A DNA stretch of 50,569 bases from Halopenitus salinus (GTDB lineage: Archaea > Halobacteriota > Halobacteria > Halobacteriales > Haloferacaceae), in contig NZ_JBHSXL010000013.1 in assembly GCF_042662125.1 (NCBI RefSeq), positions 1 through 50,569 of the forward strand, given 5' to 3'. Positions 8,243 through 16,757 of the stretch are shown here, piece by piece. The stretch's first letter is position 1, and every line of letters starts with the position of its first letter. The translations under genes were made by a program, and so were the position numbers. The notes beneath the pieces were generated by a model. The model ran no database searches. It was not told the DNA's origin and saw only the letters and a list, made by a program, of their open reading frames with translations.

Positions 8243-9904
8243 CTACTCTACTGAATGAATAGGTAATTCGACAGTGAAGATCGCGCCGTTGGGATAATTA
8301 TCTTCAACCCATACGTTGCCATCGAATTGGTCGGTTAAGACCTGGACGAGATACAGGCCAATACCAGATCCTGGACTGTCTAACCCCTTTTGTCCCTTTC
8401 CGAAGATTTGTTCTTTCTGGTTGTCAGGGATACCCGGCCCATTATCTTCTATCCGGACGCGAACGGTTTCTGGATGCTCTTCACAGGTAACTGTGATTTC
8501 GGGAGTCTCTTTGTCGTTGTGTCGGACGGCATTTTCGAGGATGTTTCGGAAGATCGAAGAAAGCATCTCGTTTGCCAGTACCAATACGTCGGGAACGTCA
8601 CCTGACACCTGAAACCGGGCGTTTGGGAATGAATCTCCGACAGCGGCGAGTTCCGCATTAAGAATCGACCGTAGCTCAACCTCTTCTAATTCAACAGTCC
8701 CATCTTCTGAAAGCGATTCAACGAAATCTCTCGCTACCTCTGTGAATTGAATCACATGTCGAGATTTCTGTAAGACACGGTTGAGGGGTTCTTGTCCATC
8801 TTCATCGATATGATCTTCAAGGATCTCAGCCCATCCGAGAATCACAGCCATATCGTTCCGGATATCGTGCCGGACTACGCGATTTAGGGCTTCTAGCTGT
8901 TCGGTTCGTTCTTCGAGCTGCTTCCGGTACGATTCTCGCTCAGTCACGTCGGTAACTGTTACTAATTGGCCAGTCGTTACCTCGCCAGCCATGAATGGTG
9001 TGCTTGACACGTCATAGTATCGCGTCTCGCCGCCCTGAGGGATTTCCATCACTTCTTGTTTGGTGAGATGAGTTGCAAGTGCGGTATTCACAGCATCAAG
9101 CGGTTCACCAACCGATCCCTCAAGAGAGGGGAATAGTTTGCGAGCTGCATGGTTGTAATCTCGGACATAGGTCTCCTGATCGAGGAAAATCGCCGGTTTG
9201 TCCGACTCACCGGTGAGTCGGATCGCTTCAAACCGTTGTCTGTAGAAGAATAGCGTTCCAACAGCAAAGAGCGCGACACCGGGTGGCTCATACATTAACG
9301 GGAGGAGCCAGTCGACGTGACCGCCGATGATCGTTGCGACAGCAGGGAGGCCTGAAAGCCCAACAAGAACCACGATCGGGCGACTGTCACTGCCAGTATG
9401 ATAAAATCGCTCCATGAGCATGAAGAATCCCACAGCGATCGCGGCATATGACAGTCCTAGAACGATCCAGTAGAGCAGTTCGTGGTGAATAACGAGGTGC
9501 GGAAACGGGTTAGTGGTCCATTCGGTTGTGAAATAGAGATCGTGGAGTGGATTCGTGATTTTGAGAGCAGTAAAAAAGAGGAAGATCCCGAGGATGAGAT
9601 TTCGGAACGGTGCGTGTCGCGGTGGGCGGCCGGTATAGGCAGCACAAAAGTAGAGCCACGCCCCGACAGCGACGAACGCAAAGACGAACCCGAAAATATA
9701 GAATGCGAGCTTTCCCTGACGCGATGGTGAGATGAGGTAGCCGAGGTACCCGCCAGCCCACAGAGCAACTGATCCGAGGAAGACTACGAGTCCCTCTCGT
9801 GTCCCTTGGTGCTGGATCGCTCGTGCCTGTGGAATTGTCGCCACGCAGGCAAGCGCAGACAGCGCGAAAATTATGATGTGAGCGATTAGAAGAGGCTCCA
9901 TCAT
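8243..9904 (-). CDS. Membrane sensor histidine kinase: 7TM N-domain, PAS, HisKA, HATPase
   Basis: 553 residues. Residues 1-220 form seven hydrophobic helices of the 'histidine kinase N-terminal 7TM' type. Residues 230-330 are a PAS-like domain that ends TVTDVTERESYRKQLEERTE. The HisKA box is RVVRHDIRNDMAVILGWAEI, with the phospho-accepting His. The ATPase domain has an N box (NILENAVRHND), a G1 box (VRIEDNGPGIPD) and a G2 box (GSGIGLYLVQVL). All catalytic motifs look intact. No response regulator gene is adjacent, so this is an orphan kinase, as is common in haloarchaea. The input signal is unknown; it may be a membrane or small-molecule cue. Confidence 0.9.
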   Translation of the reverse strand: MMEPLLIAHIIIFALSALACVATIPQARAIQHQGTREGLVVFLGSVALWAGGYLGYLISPSRQGKLAFYIFGFVFAFVAVGAWLYFCAAYTGRPPRHAPFRNLILGIFLFFTALKITNPLHDLYFTTEWTTNPFPHLVIHHELLYWIVLGLSYAAIAVGFFMLMERFYHTGSDSRPIVVLVGLSGLPAVATIIGGHVDWLLPLMYEPPGVALFAVGTLFFYRQRFEAIRLTGESDKPAIFLDQETYVRDYNHAARKLFPSLEGSVGEPLDAVNTALATHLTKQEVMEIPQGGETRYYDVSSTPFMAGEVTTGQLVTVTDVTERESYRKQLEERTEQLEALNRVVRHDIRNDMAVILGWAEILEDHIDEDGQEPLNRVLQKSRHVIQFTEVARDFVESLSEDGTVELEEVELRSILNAELAAVGDSFPNARFQVSGDVPDVLVLANEMLSSIFRNILENAVRHNDKETPEITVTCEEHPETVRVRIEDNGPGIPDNQKEQIFGKGQKGLDSPGSGIGLYLVQVLTDQFDGNVWVEDNYPNGAIFTVELPIHSVE

Positions 9905-10041
9905 TCAGTTGTAAGCCAGTTATCAGGCTGTCAAATAACTGTTTGGAAGAGTGCTAAATTCAGAGAGTAGTTCTACTGGCTCTGTTGAATTCTCTTCTTC
10001 AGACATGAACTCAGCTAAAACAGCTGGTCGCGGAAGGGTGC

Positions 10042-10437
10042 TTATTGAGTAAGGAATTCAACGCTAAAGTCGGGTGTTAAACTGATAATTAGAGATTCGC
10101 TCTTTTCACCAGTAGGGGACCACTGAGTCGTATGGCTCCCACTTTCTTGATCTGTTTCTATCGCTTCGAATTCAACTTGTACCTCATACGTTCCTGGAGG
10201 AGCGACATCAGTGAGCGTTGAGCGATAGCTCTCTGTCGGCGGTGTCTTCGTTCTTGTATCGTACACGGTCCTTGATTCCGAGAAGAACCCGCTTTTTCCC
10301 TGAATGGTAATTTTCTTCCATACCGCTTGGTCAGTCTGATTTGCAACCTGAATATTTCCACTCTCAGTCCGGTTGCACAAGCATCCCGAAAGAGGAAGAG
10401 CGACAGCAAACGAAGCAAGTACTGACCGTCGATTCAT
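10042..10437 (-). CDS. Small Tat-type lipoprotein of unknown function
   Basis: The preferred start is ATG at 10437, giving MNRRSVLASFAVALPLSGC: two arginines, a hydrophobic stretch and a lipobox (LSGC), as in Tat-exported haloarchaeal lipoproteins. An ATG five codons upstream (10452) would place residues ahead of the signal and is less likely. The mature part of about 112 residues looks like a beta-sandwich (NIQVANQTDQAVWKKITIQG, then PPGTYEVQVEFEAI), similar to small secreted haloarchaeal proteins. No enzyme motif is seen. It lies alone between the histidine kinase and the SDR gene, on the same strand. Confidence 0.65.
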   Translation of the reverse strand: MNRRSVLASFAVALPLSGCLCNRTESGNIQVANQTDQAVWKKITIQGKSGFFSESRTVYDTRTKTPPTESYRSTLTDVAPPGTYEVQVEFEAIETDQESGSHTTQWSPTGEKSESLIISLTPDFSVEFLTQ

Positions 10438-10527
10438 AACATGATACTCCACAGTCCATTACTAAGTGGTTGTCTGTATGGAGCAAATTGAGAGACTCAG
10501 GCGATCATCTCAAATTAGAACTACCGG

Positions 10528-11400
10528 TCACGGCCAGTCAGACTCAATGCCGACGAGATCGGCGCTGGTCCTCCAAAGTCGCTCTCGATTCTCCGGGTCG
10601 GCTGCTGCTTTGGAAGGGGACGTGGGTCCGTTCCCAGTGACGTAGGTACCAGTTTGCTCTCCGAACTCCGGAGCCGTGACGAGTTTGCAGAGTCGCCGAG
10701 CGCCTTCCTGCGGAGTGGTACCAATACCAGGGATAATGGCTGCGGCACGTATCATAATACGTGTCCAGATGGGGGAATCACGGAACAAGTTCGTGGATGG
10801 AACAAAGCCAGGGTGAAAGCAGTTCGCTGTGATCTCGGTGTTGTCAAGTCGATCTGCAAGTTCGAGTGTGAACGCAATTGTGGCCAACTTCGACCGAGCG
10901 TACGCTTGGAGGGAATCATAGTCGTTCGTGAATTGTAGATCGTCGAAATCGAGTGTGGCGCGGCGATGGATGTCTGAGGCGGTGACGACAACTCTAGAGG
11001 GTGCCGAGATTCGAAGCCGATCGAGTAGTTCGTATGTCAGAAGATACGGGGCGAGCTGATTAACCGCAAACGTGAGTTCGAGACCGTCTTCGGTTTCCGT
11101 TCGATTGCGAGATGAGAGTCCAGCGTTGTGGACGAGTGCGTCGATCCGGTCATACGTGTCACGGAGTTCCGCACCAAGCGAACGAACAGTTGCCTGCGTT
11201 GCGAGGTCAGCTTGGTGAAATCGAATATCGCCGTCGAGCGCGGTCGCGTCAGCGACGAGCGTCTCACCGCGCGTCCGATCTCGACCGATAACCGCAACGG
11301 TAGCCCCCTGTGCAGCGAGGTCCGATGCAGCGATGCGACCAATGCCGCTCGTTCCGCCGGTCAGCACCACGATGCGCGGTGTGTCCTCACTGGCTGTCAC
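10528..11400 (-). CDS. Short-chain dehydrogenase/reductase (SDR)
   Basis: 290 residues from a GTG start at 11400. The Rossmann cofactor motif TGGTSGIGRIAASDL is at residues 14-28, NAG (LVHNAGLSS) follows the fourth strand, and the catalytic YxxxK is present as YARSK. The serine strand reads RVVVTASDIH. Arg and Asp residues after strand 2 (VIGRDRTRGE) suggest NADP(H) preference. The overall arrangement is that of retinol dehydrogenase/WWOX-like SDRs, but the substrate cannot be named. The gene stands alone, and no partner gene explains its pathway. Confidence 0.85.
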   Translation of the reverse strand: MTASEDTPRIVVLTGGTSGIGRIAASDLAAQGATVAVIGRDRTRGETLVADATALDGDIRFHQADLATQATVRSLGAELRDTYDRIDALVHNAGLSSRNRTETEDGLELTFAVNQLAPYLLTYELLDRLRISAPSRVVVTASDIHRRATLDFDDLQFTNDYDSLQAYARSKLATIAFTLELADRLDNTEITANCFHPGFVPSTNLFRDSPIWTRIMIRAAAIIPGIGTTPQEGARRLCKLVTAPEFGEQTGTYVTGNGPTSPSKAAADPENRERLWRTSADLVGIESDWP

Positions 11401-11520
11401 GTATGGTTACAGGATTCAAACGGCAGCTCCGTGTGAATTTCGGTAGCCTGTGCGATCGGAGCAGGTGGTCGTACCCTCACAAGCGGTAGTTACTTTTGCC
11501 AGGGTTCAACACGTCAGATT

Positions 11521-12120
11521 ATGACATCTCCACAACAGTATGAACTCTCTGCGATTGATCTCTCCGGAAGCCAATATACCGTCGAACAGACTGGGCGTGA
11601 TGGAAACTTCCGCCCCGAGTATGAAGCGAGGAATGTTACAGGTGACACGCTTTTTCGCACCACGTACCAGATGTACGAGGGAAAAGACGAGTTTCCATTC
11701 GTCGATGCCGATGGGACTGAGATCTGTCGTGTGAAAGCGGTCGATACGTGGGATATCGCTGGCGATTACCTTCTCACGGACAGCCATACTGACGAAGAAC
11801 TCGTTATCTTCGACAATGACCTTTCGTTGTTGCAAGACACGTGGCGACTCCGCGACGCTGATGATGGATCGCTTCTTGCCGAGATCAGCTCACGTGGCGC
11901 ACTCTTCACCCTCGCACGAAAAATCCTGCCAGCCGGCCAAGGAATCGCTCATAAGTACGAGATCGCCGATTCAGAAGGCAATCGAGTCGGCTCAATCAAG
12001 GGTGAATTCGCGTTATTTGACTTCGATCAGTACGAGATTACGCTGACCGATACGAGCTCGATCCCAACAGAGCCGGTCGTGATCGCAGCGATCGTCATCG
12101 ATGCGATTCAGGGGAATTGA
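11521..12120 (+). CDS. LURP-one/scramblase-like beta-barrel protein
   Basis: 199 residues starting at ATG 11521. The protein is built of repeated short strands with motifs such as YEARNVTGDTLFRTTYQMYE, LLTDSHTDEELVIFDNDLS and HKYEIADSEGNRVGSIKGEF. These resemble the Tubby/LURP-one fold (DUF567 and phospholipid-scramblase-like proteins). The C-terminal helix IPTEPVVIAAIVIDAIQ is the hydrophobic helix that plugs the barrel in that fold. No membrane helix at the N-terminus and no signal peptide are present. Archaeal members have no proven role; membrane or lipid binding is a guess. It converges with the gene at 12142 with only 21 bases between. Confidence 0.7.
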   Translation: MTSPQQYELSAIDLSGSQYTVEQTGRDGNFRPEYEARNVTGDTLFRTTYQMYEGKDEFPFVDADGTEICRVKAVDTWDIAGDYLLTDSHTDEELVIFDNDLSLLQDTWRLRDADDGSLLAEISSRGALFTLARKILPAGQGIAHKYEIADSEGNRVGSIKGEFALFDFDQYEITLTDTSSIPTEPVVIAAIVIDAIQGN

Positions 12121-12141
12121 ATCCTCGGCACAAACCTCGGT

Positions 12142-13047
12142 TCACGACACAACCCCCTCAACGTAGATGTGGGCATAGGCGCTTGCCCACACGATAGAAA
12201 GTAGTTCACTGATACTCGATGAGATCATGCTCAAAACCGGGTTCAACGAAGCCAAACTCGTGCCCATCTCGGGGAAATATGTTGGCAGATAGAGGCTAAC
12301 TGCACTTCCGATAGCGATCAGTCCGATAAGTACGAACTTTCCTCGGTAGTTCGTCGTGATGCGCCAGCTCACTCGGAGTGATTTGAGCGGGCCGTACTGA
12401 CCGATAACGCATGCTTCAGGTGCAAACCAGAACTTGAACAAGAGGAACAGAAACGGCACGGCGAAGGTGATTCCACCGATCGCTGCAGCGACGGGGAATC
12501 CTACGATCTCTACGGGGTTCCCTGGAAACATACCGGCCAGAACCAGGAGTGGAAGAAACACGAGGAACGGGATCGTCATCGCGGAAAACACGACGAAAAG
12601 TATGACGCCGACTAACGCCGGTGTTCGAGAGAGGCTTCGACGGAGCCCATCGCGTATCGTGACGGGGTCGCCGGTCAGTTCCCCAGCGACGATCGTTCCC
12701 ACGTAAGCGCGAATCAAGACGATGAACGCAAACGACGTTAATACCTCGAACACGCCGATTGCAGGCATCGGGAGGAGGTTGATGCCGTCCGTCTCGAGAA
12801 GGCGGTTAGCGAGGATAATCACGACAGCGAAACCGAGGATCGACGGATAGGATCGAAACAGGCGAACCGACCACACGAGCGCATCGAGGACGGTTCGATT
12901 GGTGGTGATCGTCTCGATGTTGCGGCATTCGAGACACCCACAGCCATCGACGTCGTCTCTAACCTTGATCGTCGGTGCCACGTCACCTGTGGTTGTGTCG
13001 GCGGCCGAAGAAGTCCTTCGGACCGTTGCGTCGTTATGTTCACTCAT
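12142..13047 (-). CDS. Polytopic membrane protein with an N-terminal CxCxxC motif
   Basis: 301 residues. The N-terminal 60 residues are soluble and contain GCGCLECRN (CxCxxC), a likely metal-binding cluster. About six helices follow. Between helices lies LKSLRVSWRITTNYRGKFVL, which resembles the conserved amphipathic block of the DUF7847-type proteins at 3740 and 13588. It overlaps by 4 bases (ATGA) the stop of the HTH gene upstream, so regulator and membrane protein are probably translated together. The function is unknown; a link between the HTH protein and this membrane protein, as in SdpR/SdpI pairs, is a guess from gene order. Confidence 0.65.
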   Translation of the reverse strand: MSEHNDATVRRTSSAADTTTGDVAPTIKVRDDVDGCGCLECRNIETITTNRTVLDALVWSVRLFRSYPSILGFAVVIILANRLLETDGINLLPMPAIGVFEVLTSFAFIVLIRAYVGTIVAGELTGDPVTIRDGLRRSLSRTPALVGVILFVVFSAMTIPFLVFLPLLVLAGMFPGNPVEIVGFPVAAAIGGITFAVPFLFLLFKFWFAPEACVIGQYGPLKSLRVSWRITTNYRGKFVLIGLIAIGSAVSLYLPTYFPEMGTSLASLNPVLSMISSSISELLSIVWASAYAHIYVEGVVS

Positions 13048-13496
13048 TCCGCAGTAACGAACTGGGAGATTGATTCGCCGGCGGCGAGCAGAATCGACGG
13101 GGGACCAAGCAACGAGGCAAAGGATTTGAACGCGCGTTTGAGACTCGGCCGGTCGTCCTCAGTACCGAGAAAAAGCAGCGTCGGATCCTCCGAAACGACG
13201 AAGACGTTCATCTCACGGCCCTTCTCCGAATAGCAGGTGTCGGTGACTGCGATCACGCCAGCTGATTCGAGCTTTTCCAAGTGATACGTAACGTTCTGTA
13301 TGCTCTGATCAAGTTGTTCAGCGATCCGCGACGGCGTCGCCGGCTTCTCATTGAGCAGCCGAAATATCTCGTAGGCGGTTTCGGAAGACAATGCTTCGAT
13401 CACGTCTCGTGTCGCGTTGTCGTCGAGACTCAGGACGGCTGGGGTATCGCTACGTTCGACAGTGGCGTCAGTTTGTGTGGGGAGGAGTCGTGCCAT
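13044..13496 (-). CDS. ArsR-like winged-helix transcriptional regulator
   Basis: 150 residues from ATG 13496. The winged helix spans about residues 25-110: DVIEALSSETAYEIFRLLNE, then PSRIAEQLDQSIQNVTYHLE (recognition helix) and KLESAGVIAVTDTCYSEKGR (wing). This is the usual haloarchaeal ArsR/HTH_20 arrangement. The C-terminal 40 residues are moderately hydrophobic (SFASLLGPPSILLAAGES). It is the first gene of a two-gene unit with the membrane protein at 12142, joined by an ATGA overlap, and could control its own unit. No conserved metal-site cysteines are visible, so the signal is not predictable. Confidence 0.8.
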   Translation of the reverse strand: MARLLPTQTDATVERSDTPAVLSLDDNATRDVIEALSSETAYEIFRLLNEKPATPSRIAEQLDQSIQNVTYHLEKLESAGVIAVTDTCYSEKGREMNVFVVSEDPTLLFLGTEDDRPSLKRAFKSFASLLGPPSILLAAGESISQFVTAE

Positions 13497-13587
13497 ACGT
13501 TCGGGTTGGTTCTTTGGGTGGTAGGCGCGGGGGTCTGATTTGGTCGGGGATCGTTCGAAACTGTCGTTCGTATTTGTTGGCAGGTGT

Positions 13588-14397
13588 TTATGTTGTTTCC
13601 GGGACAGCTGGTGAGACAGCGATTAATCGCATATAGTAGGCCGTATACACGGTATAGAAGTATGCGAAGCCGATCGCGGAAAGGGCGATTCCGAGCGGAA
13701 GCAAGAAAGCGATCGGAATCCCGAGATCGATCGGTAATACCTCAGCAGGGCCAGCGTCCGATATTGTCATTTGGATTAGGTATTCGGGAATGAAGAAGAC
13801 GTTCATGAGGACGACCCACGCCAGCGAGAATCCAGCGACGCTTTTCAGGTTCGAACGGACGATCCAAACACTTCTCCGGAATGCATCAGTGACGCTCTTG
13901 TTCTCAATGACTATCGCGGTGTCGTAAAATTGCACGAACATCATAACAACGAGAATCGACATCAGCCAAATAAGCAGAGAAATGACGCCTGCGACGAACG
14001 CAGCCATCTCGTTAATTGCAGCGAGTGCCATCGACCCGATACCGAGGACGAACCCGATGAATCCGAGTCCGATAGCCGTTCCAAACACGAGTAGCACAAA
14101 TAATACACTTGCAAGGAGCAGTCGGAGGTAATGAGTCCGGGCTGCAGTGAAAAAGTGAGTAAACGATGCGTCTGCTCCATCGATCGCAGCTCGGGCAGTG
14201 CCGATGAACCCGCCGATAACGAAGGGGAAGACGATCAACCAGGCGAGCGACATGCCTGCCGAGAGAAATGGTGATTCAATGAGGCGATCGACGTATTGCA
14301 GCTGGCTGCCCGCCCCGACGAGGAGGCCAGCGACGAGCAGGATCGGATTCGCTCGGAGGGCGGTGAATCCATCTTTAAATGCGGAGACTGTGACCAT
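13588..14397 (-). CDS. DUF7847-type polytopic membrane protein, paralogue of 3740-4525
   Basis: 269 residues with about six helices. It shares with the protein at 3740-4525 the start pattern (ALRANPILLVAGLLVG) and the central block FVQFYDTAIVIENKSVTDAF followed by RRSVWIVRSNLKSVAGF. It is read in the same direction as the HTH and membrane-protein pair downstream, separated from them by about 90 bases. The role is unknown. The presence of two such paralogues, plus a distant one at 12142, within 11 kb suggests local amplification or recruitment of this family. Confidence 0.7.
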   Translation of the reverse strand: MVTVSAFKDGFTALRANPILLVAGLLVGAGSQLQYVDRLIESPFLSAGMSLAWLIVFPFVIGGFIGTARAAIDGADASFTHFFTAARTHYLRLLLASVLFVLLVFGTAIGLGFIGFVLGIGSMALAAINEMAAFVAGVISLLIWLMSILVVMMFVQFYDTAIVIENKSVTDAFRRSVWIVRSNLKSVAGFSLAWVVLMNVFFIPEYLIQMTISDAGPAEVLPIDLGIPIAFLLPLGIALSAIGFAYFYTVYTAYYMRLIAVSPAVPETT

Positions 14398-14659
14398 CGT
14401 ATCTACGGATTACCGCTATCACATATTAGGTCGAACGTAGTATCAAAACCAGATTTAACCATTTTGAGACCTTCTGTCATCTGTTTCGTGAATACGACGC
14501 AAAGCACAGTTCCGATTTGAGATATCGAGATTTTGAAATATCCTGCTTGGAGATACTGACTACTCGTGATAATACGTTAGCATCATGAATTGTTCAAGCA
14601 GAAGATCACGCCCCACATGCCTCCAAGCGTCGAAATATCTTCATCGGGGACTGGAGGTG

Positions 14660-14669
14660 GTGTTTAGTT
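14660..14669. repeat. Left terminal inverted repeat of the IS6 element
   Basis: GTGTTTAGTT, the exact reverse complement of the right end at 15338-15347. Confidence 0.85.
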
Positions 14670-14708
14670 AAGCGTGCAAGGTGAGGCGGGAGAATTTCTT
14701 GCTGGTTC

Positions 14709-15346
14709 ATGACAGAAATCGCCCGCCTCAGCGGTAGTAGAGAGTGGATTGATTTGGATTTTGTGGAGCGCGAGCGGACATCCGAGCCAGCGATGGCGCT
14801 GGGTATTCAAGTACACGTTGCGAGGCTTTCACTGCCGAATACCGTCGATTTGCTCGATGCTCTGGGTGTCCAACGGTCGCGGAAAGCGATCCACGATTGG
14901 ATGCAGAAAGCCGAGTTACAGCCAGACTCTGGGCGGTCTCCGAATCAGATCGCGCTCGACGAAACAGTGATTCGGATCAACGATCAGCAGTTCTGGCTGT
15001 ACGCCGCTGCTGATCCACAGACGAACAAACTGCTTCACATCCGCTTGTTCTCGACGACTACGACCGCTCTCACCGAGATGTTCCTCCGCGAACTTCAGCA
15101 AAAACACGATGTCGAAACTGCCGTCTCTCTCGTCGATGGCGCTCAACACCTCCAAACAGCACTACAACGAGCTGGGCTCCGATTTCAGATGCGTCGCCAC
15201 GGAAATCGGAACGCTGTCGAACGGATTTTTCGAGAACTAAAACGACGAACATCGTCGTTTTCGAACTGCTTCAGCCACGTTAAACCTGAAACCGCCGAAA
15301 CGTAGTGCAGAGTTTCGCTCGCTGGCATAATGCTCCAAACTAAACA
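14709..15346 (+). pseudogene. IS6-family DDE transposase with damaged C-terminus
   Basis: The frame from ATG 14709 gives 198 residues ending at a TAG at 15303-15305. The DDE catalytic residues are visible: D in ALDETVIRINDQQFWLYAA, D in VSLVDGAQHLQTAL and E in HGNRNAVERIFRELKRRTSS. The family normally ends with a WLQSFARWHN-type tail. Here the tail exists one frame away (VQSFARWHNAPN, stop TAA inside the right terminal repeat at 15341-15343). One missing base, plus a G-to-A change near 15303, accounts for this. The catalytic core is whole, so activity may be reduced rather than lost; related copies elsewhere could still mobilise the ends. Confidence 0.8.
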
Positions 15347-15347
15347 C
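15338..15347. repeat. Right terminal inverted repeat of the IS6 element
   Basis: AACTAAACAC, the exact reverse complement of the left end; the shifted transposase tail terminates inside it. Confidence 0.85.
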
Positions 15348-15370
15348 TACCCCCCTGCACCCACCGTAGG

Positions 15371-15378
15371 TTTAATAT
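15371..15378 (+). promoter_or_regulatory. TATA-like box for the DapA-family gene
   Basis: TTTAATAT lies 24-31 bases before the ATG at 15402, consistent with a leaderless transcript. The right end of the IS element is only 23 bases upstream, so the element may have replaced upstream control sequence. Confidence 0.5.
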
Positions 15379-15401
15379 TGTAGAATCGAACTCATTCGAC
15401 G

Positions 15402-16340
15402 ATGACCACAGCAGCTGAGAGGGTGAGACGGCGGCTTCGCGGGGTCGCCGTCGGCCTCCTCACCCCGTTCGACGAGGAGGGCGCGATCGACTACTGGAAG
15501 ATCGACGAGAACGCGCAGGCCCACTACGACGCCGGCATTCGTACGTTTCTTTCGGCCGCCAACATCAGCGAGTACCACTCGCTCTCACAGGACGAACGGA
15601 TCGGCGTCGTCGAGCGGAGTCTCGACGCGGTGCCGTCGGACGCGTGCGTACTGGGCGGGGTCGGAGGGAGCCTCGAGGACGCCCGCGAGCTGATCGAGGG
15701 GTACGATCGGGCCGGCGTTGACGCGATGATGGTGATGCCCCCCGATCACACCTACGTCCACGAGCGAGGACTCATCGAGTACTACCGCAGGCTGGATGAG
15801 ATGAGCGAGGCGCCGCTCGTCCCCTACGTTCGGCGGTTCGATCCCTCCGTGGACTTCCTCGCCGACTTGACCCGTATCGACGGCGTCGTCGGGATCAAGT
15901 ACGCGTTGAAACAGCCCGTGACCCTCGCGGAGGGGATCGAAGCGGGCGACGACGACGTGGTGTGGGTCGACGGGCTCGCGGAGCCGTACGCGGTGTCCTA
16001 CTGGGCGGAGGGCGTCGAGGGATTTTCGGCGGGGGTCAGCAACTTCCGACCGGAGATCGGGCTGGAACTCTTCGAGGCCCTCTCCGAGGAGAACTGGGAG
16101 CGCGCACGAAAGCTCCGAAACGTCTGTCTGCCCTACCAGCGCTTCCGCGATCGGACCGGCTCGGAGAACACGATTCCCGGCGCCGTGAGCGTCCCTGCGG
16201 TGAAGAAGGGACTCGATCTGGCCGGCCTCCACGGCGGCGAGGTCCGTCCCCCGATCCGACCGCTGGCTCCCGAACAGGAGCGGGCCGCGGAGGAACTCTA
16301 CGAGCAGCTCGACGACGGCGTCGAACGCCTGATCGAGTGA
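15402..16340 (+). CDS. DapA-family (class I aldolase-fold) lyase or dehydratase
   Basis: 312 residues with the dihydrodipicolinate synthase fold. GVAVGLLTPFDEEGAIDYWK is the N-terminal strand region. The GG loop is VLGGVGGSLEDARELI, the Tyr region is VPYVRRFDPSVDF, and the Schiff-base Lys sits in GVVGIKYALKQPVTL. Members cleave or dehydrate 2-keto acids such as dihydrodipicolinate, 2-keto-3-deoxygluconate or 5-dehydro-4-deoxyglucarate. True DapA normally serves lysine synthesis; the nearby enolase-superfamily sugar-acid dehydratase (17333) makes a sugar-acid catabolic role more likely here. The exact substrate is inference. Confidence 0.75.
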   Translation: MTTAAERVRRRLRGVAVGLLTPFDEEGAIDYWKIDENAQAHYDAGIRTFLSAANISEYHSLSQDERIGVVERSLDAVPSDACVLGGVGGSLEDARELIEGYDRAGVDAMMVMPPDHTYVHERGLIEYYRRLDEMSEAPLVPYVRRFDPSVDFLADLTRIDGVVGIKYALKQPVTLAEGIEAGDDDVVWVDGLAEPYAVSYWAEGVEGFSAGVSNFRPEIGLELFEALSEENWERARKLRNVCLPYQRFRDRTGSENTIPGAVSVPAVKKGLDLAGLHGGEVRPPIRPLAPEQERAAEELYEQLDDGVERLIE

Positions 16341-16757
16341 GCCGCGGGACGACCCTCCCCGCGGAACTTTATCATATTTAAATAATACTAATATATTAGA
16401 TATATCATCAACCATACTAAACGGACAATCCGTTCGCCGAGACGATTCGTGAGTTCGGCGTTCGGCCGCGACCGGTCTTCGTCGTGTCCAAGTCAACCAG
16501 TGAACCGCGATATATCGACCGGATAACCGTCACTCAATGTAATAACCGATAATGGATCCAACCTGAGGAGAACGCGGTGGGTCAGACTCGGGAACCGGCA
16601 GGGGCACACTCGGAGGTCGAGGAGATCGAGGAGATCGAACACGTCGACGATAGTTTCGTATCCAGACATATCCTCTGAATATTCTGATTCTCGAAAAGAT
16701 CGTGTGCCGGGACCCGCCGCCGAAACTCGTATGTCACTCGAACACACAGGGAGCCCC
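16341..16757. other. 417-base non-coding stretch with an AT-rich core
   Basis: Bases 16369-16423 are strikingly AT-rich for this half of the window (repeated TATTTAAATAATAC-like and ATATATTAGATATATC text). They follow the stop of the DapA-family gene and could hold a terminator and/or promoter elements. A short frame from GTG 16577 to TGA 16678 (33 codons; core HSEVEEIEEIEHVDDSFVSR) contains a Glu-rich repeat, but I do not have support for it as a gene. Nothing else is seen. Confidence 0.5.

Larger units (their letters stand above)
14660..15347 (+). mobile_element. IS6-family insertion sequence, 688 bp
   Basis: A single transposase gene is flanked by a perfect 10-bp terminal inverted repeat: GTGTTTAGTT at 14660-14669 and AACTAAACAC at 15338-15347. 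The size and gene layout fit haloarchaeal IS6-type elements (ISH14/ISH15-like). The 8 bases outside the left end (TGGAGGTG) and right end (TACCCCCC) do not match, so there is no visible target duplication. This suggests an old insertion, a rearrangement across the element, or intermolecular cointegration. It lies exactly where the less GC-rich accessory region gives way to GC-rich core DNA. Confidence 0.85.

Noticed and set aside
14652..15355. Target-site duplication flanking the IS6 element
   Set aside because: The 8 bases on each side (TGGAGGTG and TACCCCCC) do not match.
16369..16423. AT-rich stretch as a replication origin
   Set aside because: There is no orc1/cdc6 gene nearby and no repeated origin-recognition boxes were seen; a terminator/promoter region is more likely.
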